A stretch of DNA of 64,000 nt from CAZFDE01 sp964517795. Lineage in GTDB: Bacteria; Planctomycetota; Phycisphaerae; Sedimentisphaerales; Anaerobacaceae. This document shows, in pieces, positions 16,934-25,951 of the stretch. The stretch's first letter is position 1. Every line of letters begins with the position of its first letter. The translations under genes and the position numbers were made by a program. The notes below the pieces were generated by a model. It made no database searches, was not told the origin of the DNA, and saw nothing but the letters and a program-made list of their open reading frames with translations. The DNA lies in the NCBI GenBank assembly GCA_964517795.1, contig CAZFDE010000004.1, forward strand, positions 1-64,000, given 5' to 3'.

Positions 16934-16985
16934 TCCGGCACCGTTTTCGTATTCAAAAAAGTTCCTTTCATATTCAATTTTATTC

Positions 16986-17013
16986 TTGACATTACCCTGC
17001 GCCTGTTTATTCT
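16986..17013 (+). promoter_or_regulatory. sigma70-type promoter for the glycan-utilisation operon
   Basis: A perfect -35 TTGACA (16986-16991) is followed after 16 bp by TATTCT (17008-17013). The predicted start of transcription falls at the first of the 12-bp repeats beginning at 17017, so a bound repressor would block it. Confidence 0.6.
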
Positions 17014-17016
17014 ATA

Positions 17017-17053
17017 GCATTACGCAAAGCATTGCGTAATGCATTGCGTGATG
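17017..17053 (+). promoter_or_regulatory. three tandem 12-bp operator-like repeats, including a perfect 11-bp inverted repeat
   Basis: Repeats start at 17017, 17029 and 17041 (GCATTACGCAAA, GCATTGCGTAAT, GCATTGCGTGAT). Arms 17017-17027 (GCATTACGCAA) and 17032-17042 (TTGCGTAATGC) are perfect reverse complements around a 4-bp centre. The array lies directly downstream of the operon's promoter. The operon encodes a LacI-family regulator, which is the obvious candidate to bind here; the pairing is inferred. Confidence 0.6.
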
Positions 17054-17083
17054 GGTTATGGTATTTTGGAGATCGTTCGTAAA

Positions 17084-19279
17084 ATGCGAGAATTGAAAAT
17101 GTCTTTGTTTTTTCTGTTTTTAGCGGCAGTGTTTCTGGTCGAGGGCTGCCATTGTCTTTCACATGATCGATCCAATTGCTTTTTCATCGATACCCACACC
17201 GGTTGTGATAGTAATCCGGGAACTTTCGGGCGGCCGTTCAAAACACTCAAACATGCAAAGCATACAATTCGAACCGTTCTTGGCGATGGCATCGATGGCG
17301 ATATAACGGTTTATCTGCGGGCAGGGACATATTATCTAAAAGATTCGTTGTGTTTTGATCATCGCGACAGCGGCAAAAACGGCTTTCAGGTCACCTATCG
17401 CAGGTATAAAGATGAGCCGGTTAACATCATCAGCGGACGGTTAGTTACCCAATGGCAGCAGTATCAAAACGGTATTTATAAAGCAAATGTCGGCAAAGGC
17501 TTGAAGTGGCCGACGTTATTCGAAAACGATCGGTGGTGCCGCCTGGCCCGCACACCCAACACCGGTTATTTCAATGCAGCCGGCGGGCAAACCTGTCCGG
17601 ATGGCAAGTCCGAGGTTGTTTTCAAGCAAGCAGATATCCCCCGTCAATTTGATCTGCGTGATGTGCGGATCCAGATATGGGCGGGCTATCATAAAGAATG
17701 GGACGGCGGAAAGAATTACGACTGGTACCGCTCGATCCTGCCGGTCCGCTCAATCGATTGGGAAAAACGAACCATATATTCGGATTACAAAAGCTGGTGG
17801 TTTATCCACGCGCATAATCGCTATTTTCTGGAAAACAGTTTGGATTTCCTCGATTCGCCCGGTGAATATTATTATGATTTGGCCGAGGGGGTTCTTTATT
17901 ACTACCCGATGACCGAGCCGATCGACAAACAGCATATCTTGATCTCGACGGTTGATAACCTGCTATGTTTCAAAGGAAAAGATCGCGACCACCCGGTTGA
18001 GAATATCACCATCGAAGGTTTGGCGCTGGCGGTCACTTATGGACCGGCGGCCATGGCTGAAAACGCGAAATGGGGAAATCATGCCCTGATTTTCTGTGAA
18101 AATGCCCGGAATATCACGGTCAAAAACTGTCATTTGAAAAACGGCGGCAATAACGGCATTTCGCTGAGCAAATTCAATCAGGATCACCTGATTACCGGCA
18201 ATCTGATCGAGGATTGCGGATTTTCCGGTATCACCGGCGGGGGGTATATTTTTGGAAAATGGCAAGTAAATAATATCAGCCGGGCTTATATCAACCGCGG
18301 GCATGTGATCTCGAATAATCATATCCGTCGCGGCGGCCAAATCATTGGGCACGGATCGGGAATCTGGTTTTACGAAACCGGTGATAACGAGATCTCGCAT
18401 AACCTGATCGAGGATATGCCGCGGTACGGGATTATCCTGCTCGGCGGTTCGACCTATTCAACCATGGTTAACCCTGCTGAACACGGCGGCTATGATGGGG
18501 TGATATTTGGTCGTGAAGTAACATGGGATAATCATGGCGACTTTCTCTTTGCCCGCGATAACCGAATCATCTACAACGAGATTCGAAACGTCCTGACCGA
18601 CAGCGAGGACGGCGGGGCGATTTATACCTGGGGTCTGGGCAAGGGCAATATCATTTCGCATAATTATGTGCATGATATTGACTGCGGGATCGACGATGCG
18701 ATGTATGCCGGGATCTACTTAGATGACGCCTCGCATGATACGAAAGTAACGCACAATATCATCAGCCGTCTGGGCGGGGCGTGGTACACCTACCCGATGT
18801 GTATCAAGGGCGTTGGTGTCGAGATCACCAACAATATGATCGTTGACAATAATGCCGTCGCATCGGTTTATATTCTCCAGACAATTCTCGATGAGATGCC
18901 CGAAACGCCCAAAGGGATCACCCACGAGCGTGTCGATGATCTTGTTTTAGAGCGAAATATTATCTCACAGGGAAAGGGCGATCTGATCTACCTGATCTAT
19001 CCGTGGAAAGAAACGATCATAGCATCCTCGGATTATAATGTATTTTATCATCCGGGCGGACAATATATGATGCAGATCCACTGGGAAGATGAATCATTAC
19101 AGCAGTGGCAGTCACGTTTGGGTGGTAAATACGATCGGCACAGTATTATCGCCAACCCGAAATTGAAAAGCGATTTTCGGCTTTCGAAGGATTCGCCGGC
19201 CCTGAAACTCGGATTTGAACCGATCGATGTCGAACAGATCGGCTTAACCAAAGATTTTCCAGAACAATTTAAGAAATGA
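17084..19279 (+). CDS. right-handed parallel beta-helix lipoprotein, probable polysaccharide lyase or glycosidase
   Basis: A protein of about 731 residues with an N-terminal signal ending 'FLVEGC', probably a lipoprotein. Start set at 17084 because it yields the signal peptide; 17051 and 17099 are alternative in-frame ATGs, and the SD is weak. The N-terminus 'FFIDTHTGCDSNPGTFGRPF' is the 'VSPxGNDxNPGTxxxPF' opening common to secreted beta-helix enzymes. Residues about 300-600 carry repeated 'NITVKNCHLKNGGNNGI', 'ISHNLIEDMPRYGI' and 'ISHNYVHDIDCGIDDA' rungs. No named family can be assigned. It heads an operon with a sulfatase, which suggests an anionic, sulfated glycan substrate. Probably exposed in the periplasm or at the surface. 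Confidence 0.8.
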   Translation: MRELKMSLFFLFLAAVFLVEGCHCLSHDRSNCFFIDTHTGCDSNPGTFGRPFKTLKHAKHTIRTVLGDGIDGDITVYLRAGTYYLKDSLCFDHRDSGKNGFQVTYRRYKDEPVNIISGRLVTQWQQYQNGIYKANVGKGLKWPTLFENDRWCRLARTPNTGYFNAAGGQTCPDGKSEVVFKQADIPRQFDLRDVRIQIWAGYHKEWDGGKNYDWYRSILPVRSIDWEKRTIYSDYKSWWFIHAHNRYFLENSLDFLDSPGEYYYDLAEGVLYYYPMTEPIDKQHILISTVDNLLCFKGKDRDHPVENITIEGLALAVTYGPAAMAENAKWGNHALIFCENARNITVKNCHLKNGGNNGISLSKFNQDHLITGNLIEDCGFSGITGGGYIFGKWQVNNISRAYINRGHVISNNHIRRGGQIIGHGSGIWFYETGDNEISHNLIEDMPRYGIILLGGSTYSTMVNPAEHGGYDGVIFGREVTWDNHGDFLFARDNRIIYNEIRNVLTDSEDGGAIYTWGLGKGNIISHNYVHDIDCGIDDAMYAGIYLDDASHDTKVTHNIISRLGGAWYTYPMCIKGVGVEITNNMIVDNNAVASVYILQTILDEMPETPKGITHERVDDLVLERNIISQGKGDLIYLIYPWKETIIASSDYNVFYHPGGQYMMQIHWEDESLQQWQSRLGGKYDRHSIIANPKLKSDFRLSKDSPALKLGFEPIDVEQIGLTKDFPEQFKK

Positions 19280-19293
19280 AAAGGGATTGATCT

Positions 19294-20820
19294 ATGGATC
19301 ACAAAAGACAAATAGGGCGGCGTGCGTTTCTCAAATCGACGGCGGCAGCGGTTTCGGCATTTGGTATGGGCGGCTGTGCAAAGCAAATGGTATTTACCGA
19401 GCGTATCGCAGATGTCAATCGCAAAAGCCGCCGGCCGAATATCATCCTTGTTTTAGTCGATGACATTTCGGCTTTCGATATTGGCTGTTACGGCAGCCCT
19501 TTCAAGACGCCGAATATCGACCGGATGGCCGCCGAGGGTGTGCGGTTCGAGACCTGCTGGGCGACACCGATGTGTACGCCTTCGCGGGCGGAACTGTTGA
19601 CCGGCAAATACGGTTTTCGCACGCGGGTTTATCACAACGCCATGCGGCCGTCTGGCAGCGAGCCCGGCGGGCATTGGGGCGACAGCTATACCCTGATACC
19701 GGAATTACTCAAACGATATGGCTATGTGACGATGCTGGCCGGCAAATGGCAGATGGACGGAAGCTATCCGACAGTGGTATTCGATTATGGCTTTGACGAA
19801 TATTGCAGGCACCACGAATGGATTAAAAATCTGCCCGAAGGGGCGCAGTTTGATGGGTATGTTGCCGGTGAAAAACATATGTTCCCCGGCCGTACCAGCG
19901 GTTACTGGCATCCGTGTGTTACGGTGAACGGGCAACTGATGAAAACGACAAGGGACGATTACGGTCCGGATATTTATACCGATTACATTCTTGATTTTAT
20001 GACGCGACACCAAGATCGCCCGTTTTTCGTCTATTATCCAATGATGCTGGCCCACCATCAGACCAATCATATCGGTGATCAGAAAATGACCAGTGTCCCC
20101 GTGCCGATCCGCGATGCCAACGGCAAGTGGACGGGCGGCGTTTCGCCGACTGAACTGAAATATAACGTCGAGTACGTGGATTATCTGATGGGCCGGATTC
20201 GCAGGCATATCGAAAAACTCGGATTGGCCGATGAAACGATCATCATTTTTACTGCAGATAATGCGAGCCTGCCGTATGGCAAGTGCACACCTACCGAATC
20301 GGGCTGTCGCGAACCGTTGATTTGCTTTGCCCCGGGCATAATCCAAAAAGGTGTTGTCAGTGAAGAATTGGTTGATTTTACGGACATCTATCCGACGATT
20401 GCCGAATTTGCCCAGGCAAAAATGCCGGCTGACGATGAATTCGACGGTCTGAGTTTCGCCGGTATCCTGCGCGGGGATAAAAATGCCAAAACGCGAGACT
20501 GGATATTCAGCTATTACGCGGACAAACGAATGCTTCGAACAAAGAACTGGTATCGGGACGGCAACGGGCGGTTCTACGATTGTCGTAGCGGCCGCACCGG
20601 AAAATATACCAAAGAATACCACCGGGAAGTAACAGATTCGACGGAACCTGAGGTCATCGAAGCCAAACAGCGATTTGAAGGAATCCTTGAAAATCTGCCC
20701 GAACCGCCGGCCGACGATCCGCTGCGCGATCGGTTTCATCAGCAGTGGGAGATCAAGTTCCAGGAGAATTTGAAGCGGTATGAAAAAAATTACGGATCGA
20801 AGAAAACGCAAGAAAAATGA
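19294..20820 (+). CDS. sulfatase (formylglycine-dependent, type I), Tat-exported
   Basis: A 508-residue arylsulfatase-fold enzyme. The N-terminus has a twin-arginine motif (RRAFLK) and a hydrophobic stretch ending 'GMGGC', suggesting Tat export, possibly with lipidation. 'NIILVLVDDISAFDIGCYG' carries the metal-binding Asp pair. The active-site Cys94 lies in C-T-P-S-R (residues 94-98), to be oxidised to formylglycine by a maturase not encoded here. 'GKWQMDGSYP' and 'IIIFTADNAS' complete the site. It would remove sulfate esters from a glycan. It is 14 bp after the beta-helix gene, and its stop overlaps the LacI start (ATGA). Confidence 0.93.
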   Translation: MDHKRQIGRRAFLKSTAAAVSAFGMGGCAKQMVFTERIADVNRKSRRPNIILVLVDDISAFDIGCYGSPFKTPNIDRMAAEGVRFETCWATPMCTPSRAELLTGKYGFRTRVYHNAMRPSGSEPGGHWGDSYTLIPELLKRYGYVTMLAGKWQMDGSYPTVVFDYGFDEYCRHHEWIKNLPEGAQFDGYVAGEKHMFPGRTSGYWHPCVTVNGQLMKTTRDDYGPDIYTDYILDFMTRHQDRPFFVYYPMMLAHHQTNHIGDQKMTSVPVPIRDANGKWTGGVSPTELKYNVEYVDYLMGRIRRHIEKLGLADETIIIFTADNASLPYGKCTPTESGCREPLICFAPGIIQKGVVSEELVDFTDIYPTIAEFAQAKMPADDEFDGLSFAGILRGDKNAKTRDWIFSYYADKRMLRTKNWYRDGNGRFYDCRSGRTGKYTKEYHREVTDSTEPEVIEAKQRFEGILENLPEPPADDPLRDRFHQQWEIKFQENLKRYEKNYGSKKTQEK

Positions 20821-21875
20821 TTGCCAATGACACAACCGGCCAGGTCAGTCTCAAACGCATCGCCGAGGCGGCGGGCGTTTCGGTGACAACCGTTTCGCGT
20901 GTGCTGCGGGAAAAGGGGGAAATTTCCCAGGCCACGCGTAGTAAAGTCCTTCGTGTTGCCAAACGCCTTCGGTACCGCCCGAACCTGACTGCGCGCGGGG
21001 TTTACTGGGGAAAGACCAATACGGTCGGCGTGATCATTCCGGCCGCATCGAACTTTGATGTGCGGATCGTCTTCGGTATTCACGATCAACTGGCCAAGCA
21101 GGATATTGTTCCGATCACCCTTTGGAGCGGCAGTTGGGACGGCATCGGTGATAAAGAAAAGACCGAAAATGTGCTCAAACAGATCCATCATCTGGTGGAC
21201 CGTCGTGTCGATGGCGTGATCGTGCGGCCTCACAATACCTTCAAGAATCTCTATATTCAGGAAATCCTCGAACGCAATATCCCATTGGTGACGGTGGATC
21301 GAAATTTTCTGGGGTCGAATGCGGATTTTGTCGGCACCAATGATATGACCGGCGGTACCCTGGCCACGCAGCATCTGCTGGATTTGGGACATCGCCGGCT
21401 GGTGCATATCGCCGGACCGTTTAAGGTCACGACCGGAAAGCTGCGTCGAAAGGGTTTTGAAGCGGTTCTTGGTAATATCCCCGGCGTCAAATACGATATC
21501 ATCGAGGATCGCAGCTTCGGTACCGACCCGAACATTGTGGAAAAGATATTCGATTTAAAGAGTCGCCCGACGGCCGTCTTTGCCGCCAACGATAAGATCG
21601 CTCAGAATATTTATATTGCGGCCCGCAGTCGAGGACTTCGAATCCCGCAGGATCTGTCGGTGGTTGGTTTTGCGGATTTGGACTTTTCGGCGTTGATGGA
21701 TCCGCCGCTGACCACGGTTCGCCAACACCCCTATGAAATCGGCAAGCATGCGGCCGAGATCCTCATCGATCGAATCGAGAGCAAAGGCGATAAAAAGATC
21801 ATATCGCGGTTACTGGAACCGGAACTGGTGGAACGAAAATCAACATGCCCCTGTCATTCAAAGGATAAAGACTGA
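20817..21875 (+). CDS. LacI-family transcriptional regulator
   Basis: A 352-residue regulator. An N-terminal helix-turn-helix 'VSLKRIAEAAGVSVTTVSRVL' is followed by the hinge region and a periplasmic-binding-protein-like effector domain ('NTVGVIIPAASNFDVRIVFG', 'LGHRRLVHIAGP', 'FAANDKIAQNIY', 'SVVGFADLDFSALMDPPLTT'). It lies inside the operon, overlapping both neighbours (ATGA upstream, TGATG downstream). It therefore probably controls its own operon through the repeats at 17017-17053. The effector is unknown, presumably a sugar released by the operon's enzymes. Confidence 0.93.
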   Translation: MIANDTTGQVSLKRIAEAAGVSVTTVSRVLREKGEISQATRSKVLRVAKRLRYRPNLTARGVYWGKTNTVGVIIPAASNFDVRIVFGIHDQLAKQDIVPITLWSGSWDGIGDKEKTENVLKQIHHLVDRRVDGVIVRPHNTFKNLYIQEILERNIPLVTVDRNFLGSNADFVGTNDMTGGTLATQHLLDLGHRRLVHIAGPFKVTTGKLRRKGFEAVLGNIPGVKYDIIEDRSFGTDPNIVEKIFDLKSRPTAVFAANDKIAQNIYIAARSRGLRIPQDLSVVGFADLDFSALMDPPLTTVRQHPYEIGKHAAEILIDRIESKGDKKIISRLLEPELVERKSTCPCHSKDKD

Positions 21876-23878
21876 TGCATTCGGTGGACTGGTGGATTGT
21901 TGGCGGATTTGTATTGATATTAGCGATCGTTACGCTCTGGACGTGGCGTTATACCAAAAGCGTGGCGGATTTTCTGGCGGCCAATCGCTGTGCCGGGCGG
22001 TATCTGCTGACCACAGCCGATGCGATGGTCGGACTCGGCGCGATCAGTATTATCTCCTTTTTCGAGATCTATTACGAGGCCGGATTTACCGCACAGTGGT
22101 GGAATATGATGATCACCCCGTTTATCCTTTTTACGACATTATCCGGATGGGTGGTTTACCGCTTCCGCCAAACCCGGTGTTTGACGTTGATGCAGTTTTT
22201 CGAATTGCGGTATAATAAAAGTTTTCGCATCTTTTTTGCGATTATCTCGTTCGTCTCCAGTATGGTTGGGATCGGGATTATGCCGGCCGTAGCGGCACGT
22301 TTTTTTTTGACATTCTGCGGGTTCGGCCAGACCATGGAAATTGCAGGCATGACCCTTTCAGTGTTCCCGATCCTGATGGCGGTGATTATGCTCATCTCGC
22401 TGTTCTTTACGTTCAGCGGTGGACATATCACCGTCATGATCACCGATTTTCTACAGGGTATTTTCAGTAATATCGTATTTCTGCTGCTGCTGGTTGTTTT
22501 GATGGTCAAGTTCCCGTGGTCAAAGATCATTGACAGCCTGGCCCTTGCCCCGCCCGATGCCTCGATGCTGCGACCGCTGCATACCGGCGGCATGAAGAAT
22601 TTTGGAATATGGTTCTTTCTGGTCCAGGCGTTCAATTATTTCTTTGTCTATCCGACATGGCTGGGCAACCAGGCCTATAAAAGCGCCGCCAAAAACGCCC
22701 ACGAGGCCCGCATGGCTTTGGTGCTTGGCAACGTTCGCGGCATTGTGATCTACACGGTTATTATGCTGCTGCCCATCTGTGCATACATGGTGATGCATCA
22801 TCCCGATTTTTCGGGGATCGCCGCCTCCGTGACCGATCAACTTCAGTCGCTCGATGATGAATCCGCTCAACGGCAGATGATCACCCCGATGGTGATGAGC
22901 CGAATCCTGCCGGTGGGTGTGGTTGGCGCGTTTTGCGCAGTCATGTTCGCCGCCTTTATCAGTACCAGCGATACGATCCTGCACGCCTACGGAAGCATCC
23001 TGATCCAGGATATTATCCTGCCGTTTCGCAAAAAACCATTTTCACCGCGAACGCATATGTTTTTATTGCGGGCGGCGATCATCGCTGTGGCAATCTTTAT
23101 CTATTGTTTCAGCCTGCTGTTTCGCCAAACCCAGCATATCGTCATGCACTGGGCAATTGTCGGTTCGATCTATTATGGAGCTGCCGCTGCGGGCTTGATT
23201 GGCGGATTATACTGGAGCCGCGGCACGACGGCGGGTTGCTGGGCCGCCGGGGTGGCCGGTTTGGTCCTCGGCACAGGCGGAACATTGATTTATCAAGTTA
23301 ATCCCGATTTTCCGATCACCGGACAGACGATGTCATTCTGGATTGCGATGATTGTTTTTGCACTCTATGTTGGCGTTTCGCTGTTGGATAATCGAATCTT
23401 CAAGCGAAAACCGTTCGACATGGACAAACTCCTGCATCGCGGGCAATATACCGTTAAACAGGACCAGGGCCCGCTCTATGAAATCAAGGGCATGGTCTAT
23501 CGGCTGATTGGTGTCGGCAAGGAATTTTCTGGTAAAGATAAATTTATCTATATTGGTGTGCTTGGCTACAGTTTACTCTGGTTTTTCTTCTTTGTTGTAG
23601 TTACCATCGTCAACGGGTTTATCGATCTGTCGCAGCAGTGGTGGTCAACGTTCTGGCGGTTCTCGATCTACAACACGATGCTCGTCGGCACGATCGTGAC
23701 GATTTGGCTGCTGACCGGCGGTATAAAAGATTTGATGTATTTGTTCAGGACGCTTAGCACATTGCAGCGTGATCAATACGATGACGGCATGGTTCTTGAC
23801 GGCCAAAACCTGGAAGACCGGCCGCATCAGCAATTACCCGAAACAAAAAATAATGAAAACACTATGGAGGATTCATGA
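21875..23878 (+). CDS. sodium:solute symporter (SSS family), long form
   Basis: A 667-residue polytopic protein. The N-terminal 'DWWIVGGFVLILAIVTLWTWRYTKSVADFLAANR' is a typical SSS opening, and about 13 membrane segments follow. A cytoplasmic loop of about 60 residues ('RGQYTVKQDQGPLYEIKG') precedes two or more further helices, which makes it about 130 residues longer than the SSS proteins at 201 and 49135. Probably imports the sugar liberated by the extracytoplasmic enzymes of the operon. Substrate unknown. Translationally coupled to both neighbours (TGATG and ATGA overlaps). Confidence 0.88.
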   Translation: MHSVDWWIVGGFVLILAIVTLWTWRYTKSVADFLAANRCAGRYLLTTADAMVGLGAISIISFFEIYYEAGFTAQWWNMMITPFILFTTLSGWVVYRFRQTRCLTLMQFFELRYNKSFRIFFAIISFVSSMVGIGIMPAVAARFFLTFCGFGQTMEIAGMTLSVFPILMAVIMLISLFFTFSGGHITVMITDFLQGIFSNIVFLLLLVVLMVKFPWSKIIDSLALAPPDASMLRPLHTGGMKNFGIWFFLVQAFNYFFVYPTWLGNQAYKSAAKNAHEARMALVLGNVRGIVIYTVIMLLPICAYMVMHHPDFSGIAASVTDQLQSLDDESAQRQMITPMVMSRILPVGVVGAFCAVMFAAFISTSDTILHAYGSILIQDIILPFRKKPFSPRTHMFLLRAAIIAVAIFIYCFSLLFRQTQHIVMHWAIVGSIYYGAAAAGLIGGLYWSRGTTAGCWAAGVAGLVLGTGGTLIYQVNPDFPITGQTMSFWIAMIVFALYVGVSLLDNRIFKRKPFDMDKLLHRGQYTVKQDQGPLYEIKGMVYRLIGVGKEFSGKDKFIYIGVLGYSLLWFFFFVVVTIVNGFIDLSQQWWSTFWRFSIYNTMLVGTIVTIWLLTGGIKDLMYLFRTLSTLQRDQYDDGMVLDGQNLEDRPHQQLPETKNNENTMEDS

Positions 23879-25929
23879 AAGAAAACGAACTGCGATTTCG
23901 ACATGTGCATCTGGATTTTCACACCAGTGAAGCGATTCCCGAGATTGGGGCGGATTTTGATCCGGACGTGTTTGCAGAAACCCTGAAAAAGGCCCATGTC
24001 GATACGATCAACTGTTTCGCCCGCGGCCATCACGGCTGGTTATATTATAACAGCAAAAAATTTCCCGAGCGGATTCACCCGAACCTGGTTAATCGTAATC
24101 TGTTGAAAGAACAGATCAAAGCCTGCCATAAGCGCGATATCCGCATCCCAATCTATATCACCGTTCAGTGGGACCAATATACCGCTGAACGCCATCCCGA
24201 ATGGCTGACCATGACCGCCGACGGCAAGCAGGAAGGCACCGAACCGTATAAGGCCGGGTTCTATCGCAGCCTTTGCCTTAATACGCCGTACGTTGATCTG
24301 CTCAAGGAAATGACCGAAGAAGTCCTCACCACACTGCCGACCGACGGTATCTGGTTCGATATCGTCCTGCCGAAGGACTGTTCGTGCAGCTATTGCCGCC
24401 GCGATATGCTTGGCCGCGGACTGGATCCATCGGACCGTCGCACCCGCATTCAATTTGGCCTGGAGGTGTTGGAGAAATTCAAACTCGATATGACCAGATT
24501 CGTTCGAAAGTTCAACAAGGACTGCCATATTTTCTATAATTCCGGTCATATTTCGGCGATCCACCGCGGTTCGATGCCCGCCTATACACACCTGGAGCTC
24601 GAATCGCTGGCCAGCGGTTTTTGGGGTTATATGCATTTTCCAGTCACCGCCCGTTACGCTCGCACGCTTGGCAAAGAGATTCTCGGCATGACCGGCAAGT
24701 TCCAGACAGTCTGGGGTGATTTCCATTCTTTCAAGAATGTCCACGGCTTGAAATTCGAATGTCAGCGGGCACTGGCGCTCAATGCCAAATGCTGCATCGG
24801 CGATCAACTGCCGCCCAACGGCAATATCTGCAAATATACCTATGACCTGATCGGCCGCGCCTATGCCGACATCGAACAGAAAGAGCCGTGGTGCACCAAA
24901 GCCGAACCGGTAACGGAGATTGCGGTGATGCACCCCGAGGAATTTCATGATTTCGATCCGACCAAAGGTATCCCGCATTCGCTGCTGGGTGTTACGCGGA
25001 TGCTGCAGGAGGGCGGCCACCAGTTCGATATCGTCGATACCAAGGCCGATTACTCCGACTACAAGCTGCTGATTTTGCCCGATGAGATTCCGGTCGATAA
25101 AATGCTTCAGAAAAAGATTAAGGATTATTTGAAAAAAGGGGGTACGGTTATTGCATCGTTCGAATCAGGAATGAATGCGGACAAAACCGAATTTGTTCTC
25201 GACAGTCTCGGTGTCTCGTTTAAAAGCGACGGCCCCACAGACGAGCAGGGCAGACTCGCGCGGGGCCGCTGGTATCCTAATAATGATTACACCGACTACA
25301 TTGTCCCTCGCGGCGCGATCGGCAAAGGCCTCAATCCGACCGAATATGTGATGTATCTGCGGGCGATGGATATCAAAACCCGCAGCAAAACCGCCAAGGT
25401 GCTGGCCGACCGGGTGGCAGCCTATTTCGACCGCACATATGCGCATTTCTGTTCGCACTTGCAGACGCCGTCGAGCGGCAAAAAGGCCGGCCCCGCCATC
25501 GTGCAAAACGGTAAGTGCATCTATTTTGCACACCCCATATTTTCAACGTATAGTATCAACGGGCCGCTGTGGTGCAAGACGATGCTCTTTAATGCGATCG
25601 ATATGCTGATGGGTCGGCCATTGTTGAAGCATAACGGTCCCAGTACGATCATGGCGACGATCAATGCGCAAAAGAAAAAAAATCGCTGGGTGGTTCACCT
25701 GCTGCACTATATTCCTGAACGGCGGGCCGAAAAGCTCGATATTGTTGAGGACTGTATCGGGCTTTATAACGTTGAGATTTCGGTCAATGCCCCGCGAACG
25801 GTCAAGTCGGTGACCTGTGTGCCGCAAAAACAGGATATTGACTTTAAGGCCGACGGCAAATCGATTATATTCACCGTGCCGGAAATTCACGGCCACCAGA
25901 TGGTGAGTATCAATTTTAAGAAATCATAA
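23875..25929 (+). CDS. GHL6-like putative glycoside hydrolase with beta-galactosidase trimerisation-like domain
   Basis: A 684-residue protein with no signal peptide, hence probably cytoplasmic. Residues about 1-330 resemble a TIM-barrel hypothetical glycosyl hydrolase (GHL6 type): 'HVDTINCFARGHHGWLYYN', 'RDIRIPIYITVQWDQYTA', and 'TDGIWFDIVLPKDCSCSYC' with an Asp at the usual catalytic strand. Residues about 370-480 resemble the class I glutaminase-like/beta-galactosidase trimerisation fold ('DYSDYKLLILPDEIPVD'), followed by a beta-rich tail. GGAGG lies seven bases before the ATG, which overlaps the symporter stop. It probably cleaves an imported oligosaccharide. Specificity is unknown; alpha-L-fucosidase or galactosidase-type activity are both possible. 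Confidence 0.75.
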   Translation: MKENELRFRHVHLDFHTSEAIPEIGADFDPDVFAETLKKAHVDTINCFARGHHGWLYYNSKKFPERIHPNLVNRNLLKEQIKACHKRDIRIPIYITVQWDQYTAERHPEWLTMTADGKQEGTEPYKAGFYRSLCLNTPYVDLLKEMTEEVLTTLPTDGIWFDIVLPKDCSCSYCRRDMLGRGLDPSDRRTRIQFGLEVLEKFKLDMTRFVRKFNKDCHIFYNSGHISAIHRGSMPAYTHLELESLASGFWGYMHFPVTARYARTLGKEILGMTGKFQTVWGDFHSFKNVHGLKFECQRALALNAKCCIGDQLPPNGNICKYTYDLIGRAYADIEQKEPWCTKAEPVTEIAVMHPEEFHDFDPTKGIPHSLLGVTRMLQEGGHQFDIVDTKADYSDYKLLILPDEIPVDKMLQKKIKDYLKKGGTVIASFESGMNADKTEFVLDSLGVSFKSDGPTDEQGRLARGRWYPNNDYTDYIVPRGAIGKGLNPTEYVMYLRAMDIKTRSKTAKVLADRVAAYFDRTYAHFCSHLQTPSSGKKAGPAIVQNGKCIYFAHPIFSTYSINGPLWCKTMLFNAIDMLMGRPLLKHNGPSTIMATINAQKKKNRWVVHLLHYIPERRAEKLDIVEDCIGLYNVEISVNAPRTVKSVTCVPQKQDIDFKADGKSIIFTVPEIHGHQMVSINFKKS

Positions 25930-25951
25930 TTTTCAGAAAGGAAGCACGCAG

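Noticed and set aside
17017..17042. The 11-bp inverted repeat considered as a terminator of the diguanylate cyclase gene
   Set aside because: No T-run follows. It sits directly after a good promoter and is part of a three-copy 12-bp repeat, so an operator is the better reading.
19705..20835. Open frame of 376 codons on the minus strand
   Set aside because: It is antisense to the sulfatase, whose active-site motif and operon position are secure.
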